Shown here: positions 58,246 through 59,404 of the stretch, one piece after another
Numbering within the stretch: the stretch's first letter is position 1
Layout: every line of letters starts with the position of its first letter
Assembly (NCBI GenBank): GCA_026260175.1
Contig: JAKCWW010001721.1
Coordinates: forward strand, 8,101 to 67,504
Direction: 5' to 3'
From: Reticulitermes lucifugus
Lineage: Eukaryota; Arthropoda; Insecta; Blattodea; Rhinotermitidae
Length of the DNA: 59,404 nt
Position numbers and translations under genes: made by a program
Notes under the pieces: model-generated
Databases searched by the model: none
The model's input: the letters and a program-made list of their open reading frames with translations, nothing else
What the model was told of the DNA's origin: nothing

Positions 58246-58511
58246 TATTCTTGGATGTGAAGCGTGTAGTCTGGTAGAAGTACATCGACGTTTCAAGAGG
58301 ATTCTTGCTTGCTTAGTCGTCCTGTTCTACCTTCCGGTGTCGAGGTTCACACGAGGGATCTCCATGCAGATCTGTCCATAGCCTTTTTCAAGAGGATTCT
58401 GCTGCTTTTATTATCATTCATCTACCCTACTGACAGAGACGGCAGGATTCTCTGAAATATTGGTCCATAGCTACCAGAGTACACGGCGCCACATCTCAGA
58501 AGGCAACAGTT
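58246..58511. mobile_element. Foldback MITE, family M
   Basis: Left end TTCTTGGATGTGAAGCGTGT; right end CCAGAGTACACGGCGCCAC then ATCTCAGAAGG. Internally a TTTCAAGAGGATTCT-type string occurs twice. Confidence 0.55.
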
Positions 58512-59349
58512 TTTGTAATCATCCACGTAAAAATTTAAATCTAAATAAATTGGCCCCACAAATATGAATACAGACCTAATAAAATGCATACTAATAACAG
58601 ATAAGATGTGTGATCGGTCAGATAAAAATGTTTGTTGACAGAGGAGCCTTTTATTTTGTGGACCAAAGGCAAACTGTAATTATGTGTACAGCATGTGCAA
58701 TATAAAATAAATGTTTAAGATCAACAACAAAGGCAGCACACAGAGTTACCGCATTTTATAAGTAAATACAGTGCTACTAGGAGCACGTTGCATAAGATTC
58801 GTAGATATATATTTTATGCATGCAGCTTATTATTTTCCATATAAGGGCCAATAAAAACTAAAATACGCTTCTTCAATATAGGCTTTCGTATACGAAATGG
58901 TGCTTCCTATTTACTGCTTCTGTTTAGAAGCTTCTTGCTTCATCCCTACACAAATGAAGTTGCAGACTGACTTTCATTTCAACGACACACTCTAAGGAGG
59001 GGGTGTCCAGCATATGACCCATGGGCCCGATGTGGTGCGTCTCGTCTGAGACTTTTTTGCAACGAAAAGAGTACCTAATTATGATAGCACACGTAAACTA
59101 GAAGGAGATTAGAGCCTAACCACCGACCAGCTGGTACATTCGTATTAACTTGCGGCCGCCATCTCTGAATTAATTGAAATCTGTATTCCTGCAAAAATAT
59201 TTTAATACTTGTATCTAAAAGCTATAATTCGCCACTGTTATCAAATGAAAAAACTCATGAGCCCCAAAGCCGTCTGGATTCATGATCACATGGCCCACTT
59301 TCGAAAAAATAATTTGTAAGCCAACGGTTTAAGATACACTCTTCATTTT

Positions 59350-59404
59350 TTTTCAATGGCTCGACAGCCCCTTGGGGGCCTAGGCCGCCTCATTTTTCGA
59401 GGCT
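59350..59404 (-). mobile_element. Second copy of the poly(A) element, cut by window edge
   Basis: On the minus strand AGCCTCGAAAAATGAGGCGG, CCTAGGCCCCCAAGGGGCTG and TCGAGCCATTGAAAAAAAA match the 3' part of the 45.7-kb element almost base for base. Confidence 0.75.

Larger units (their letters stand above)
57370..59349. other. Right-hand flank, no firm gene
   Basis: Apart from the promoter-like block at 57.64-57.71 kb and the MITE at 58.2-58.5 kb, I see no coding exon. GGTGTCCAGCATATGACCCA at about 59,000 and a weak inverse near 59,270 hint at another degraded DNA element. Confidence 0.35.

Overview
This is a eukaryotic, AT-rich, intron-dominated window. It is almost certainly from an insect. 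The tRNA-headed SINEs, LINE tails and foldback families resemble what I remember from cockroach and termite (Blattodea) genomes, but that placement is an inference from memory and not a search result.

One gene dominates. On the minus strand, 17 exons between 55,417 and 12,444 encode 823 consecutive residues of a voltage-gated calcium channel alpha-2/delta subunit (alpha-2/delta-3-like). I placed the splice sites by eye, and the reading frame carries across all 16 junctions. Fifteen introns are GT-AG; one (14,449 to 13,520) is GC-AG. The window holds the C-terminal part of the VWA domain, the Cache-type (VGCC_alpha2) regions and most of the cysteine-rich C-terminus. The 5' exons (signal peptide, VWA_N, the metal-binding MIDAS motif) lie beyond 59,404 or were missed. 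The last, membrane-anchor exon was not found.

Layout: 1-12,443 lies downstream of the recognised exons. It is mostly unrecognised DNA with a SINE, a LINE fragment, a MITE and one possible coding exon (1,180-1,390). From 12,444 to 55,417 lies the alpha-2/delta gene, with introns of about 0.6 to 11 kb packed with mobile elements. From 55,418 to 59,404 there is no alpha-2/delta exon; the stretch has a possible minus-strand exon of an unrecognised gene, a possible plus-strand TATA promoter with a tiny first exon, MITE copies and a SINE cut by the window edge.

The introns hold five large foldback elements (about 0.6 to 0.7 kb, long inverted arms), about a dozen copies of a smaller foldback MITE, three copies of another dispersed repeat, several SINE families, LINE 3'-end relics with tetranucleotide tails, and a 112-bp tandem array inside a LINE relic.

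The most unusual observation is that arms of the foldback elements contain a hammerhead-ribozyme-like core (CUGANGA, stem II, GAAA, short palindromic stem III, UH, closing stem I). The stems differ in sequence between copies but stay complementary. All the better copies share one extra U between CUGANGA and stem II. This suggests that these insect foldbacks derive from hammerhead-bearing retroelements. It is a hypothesis from the sequence; cleavage activity is not shown.
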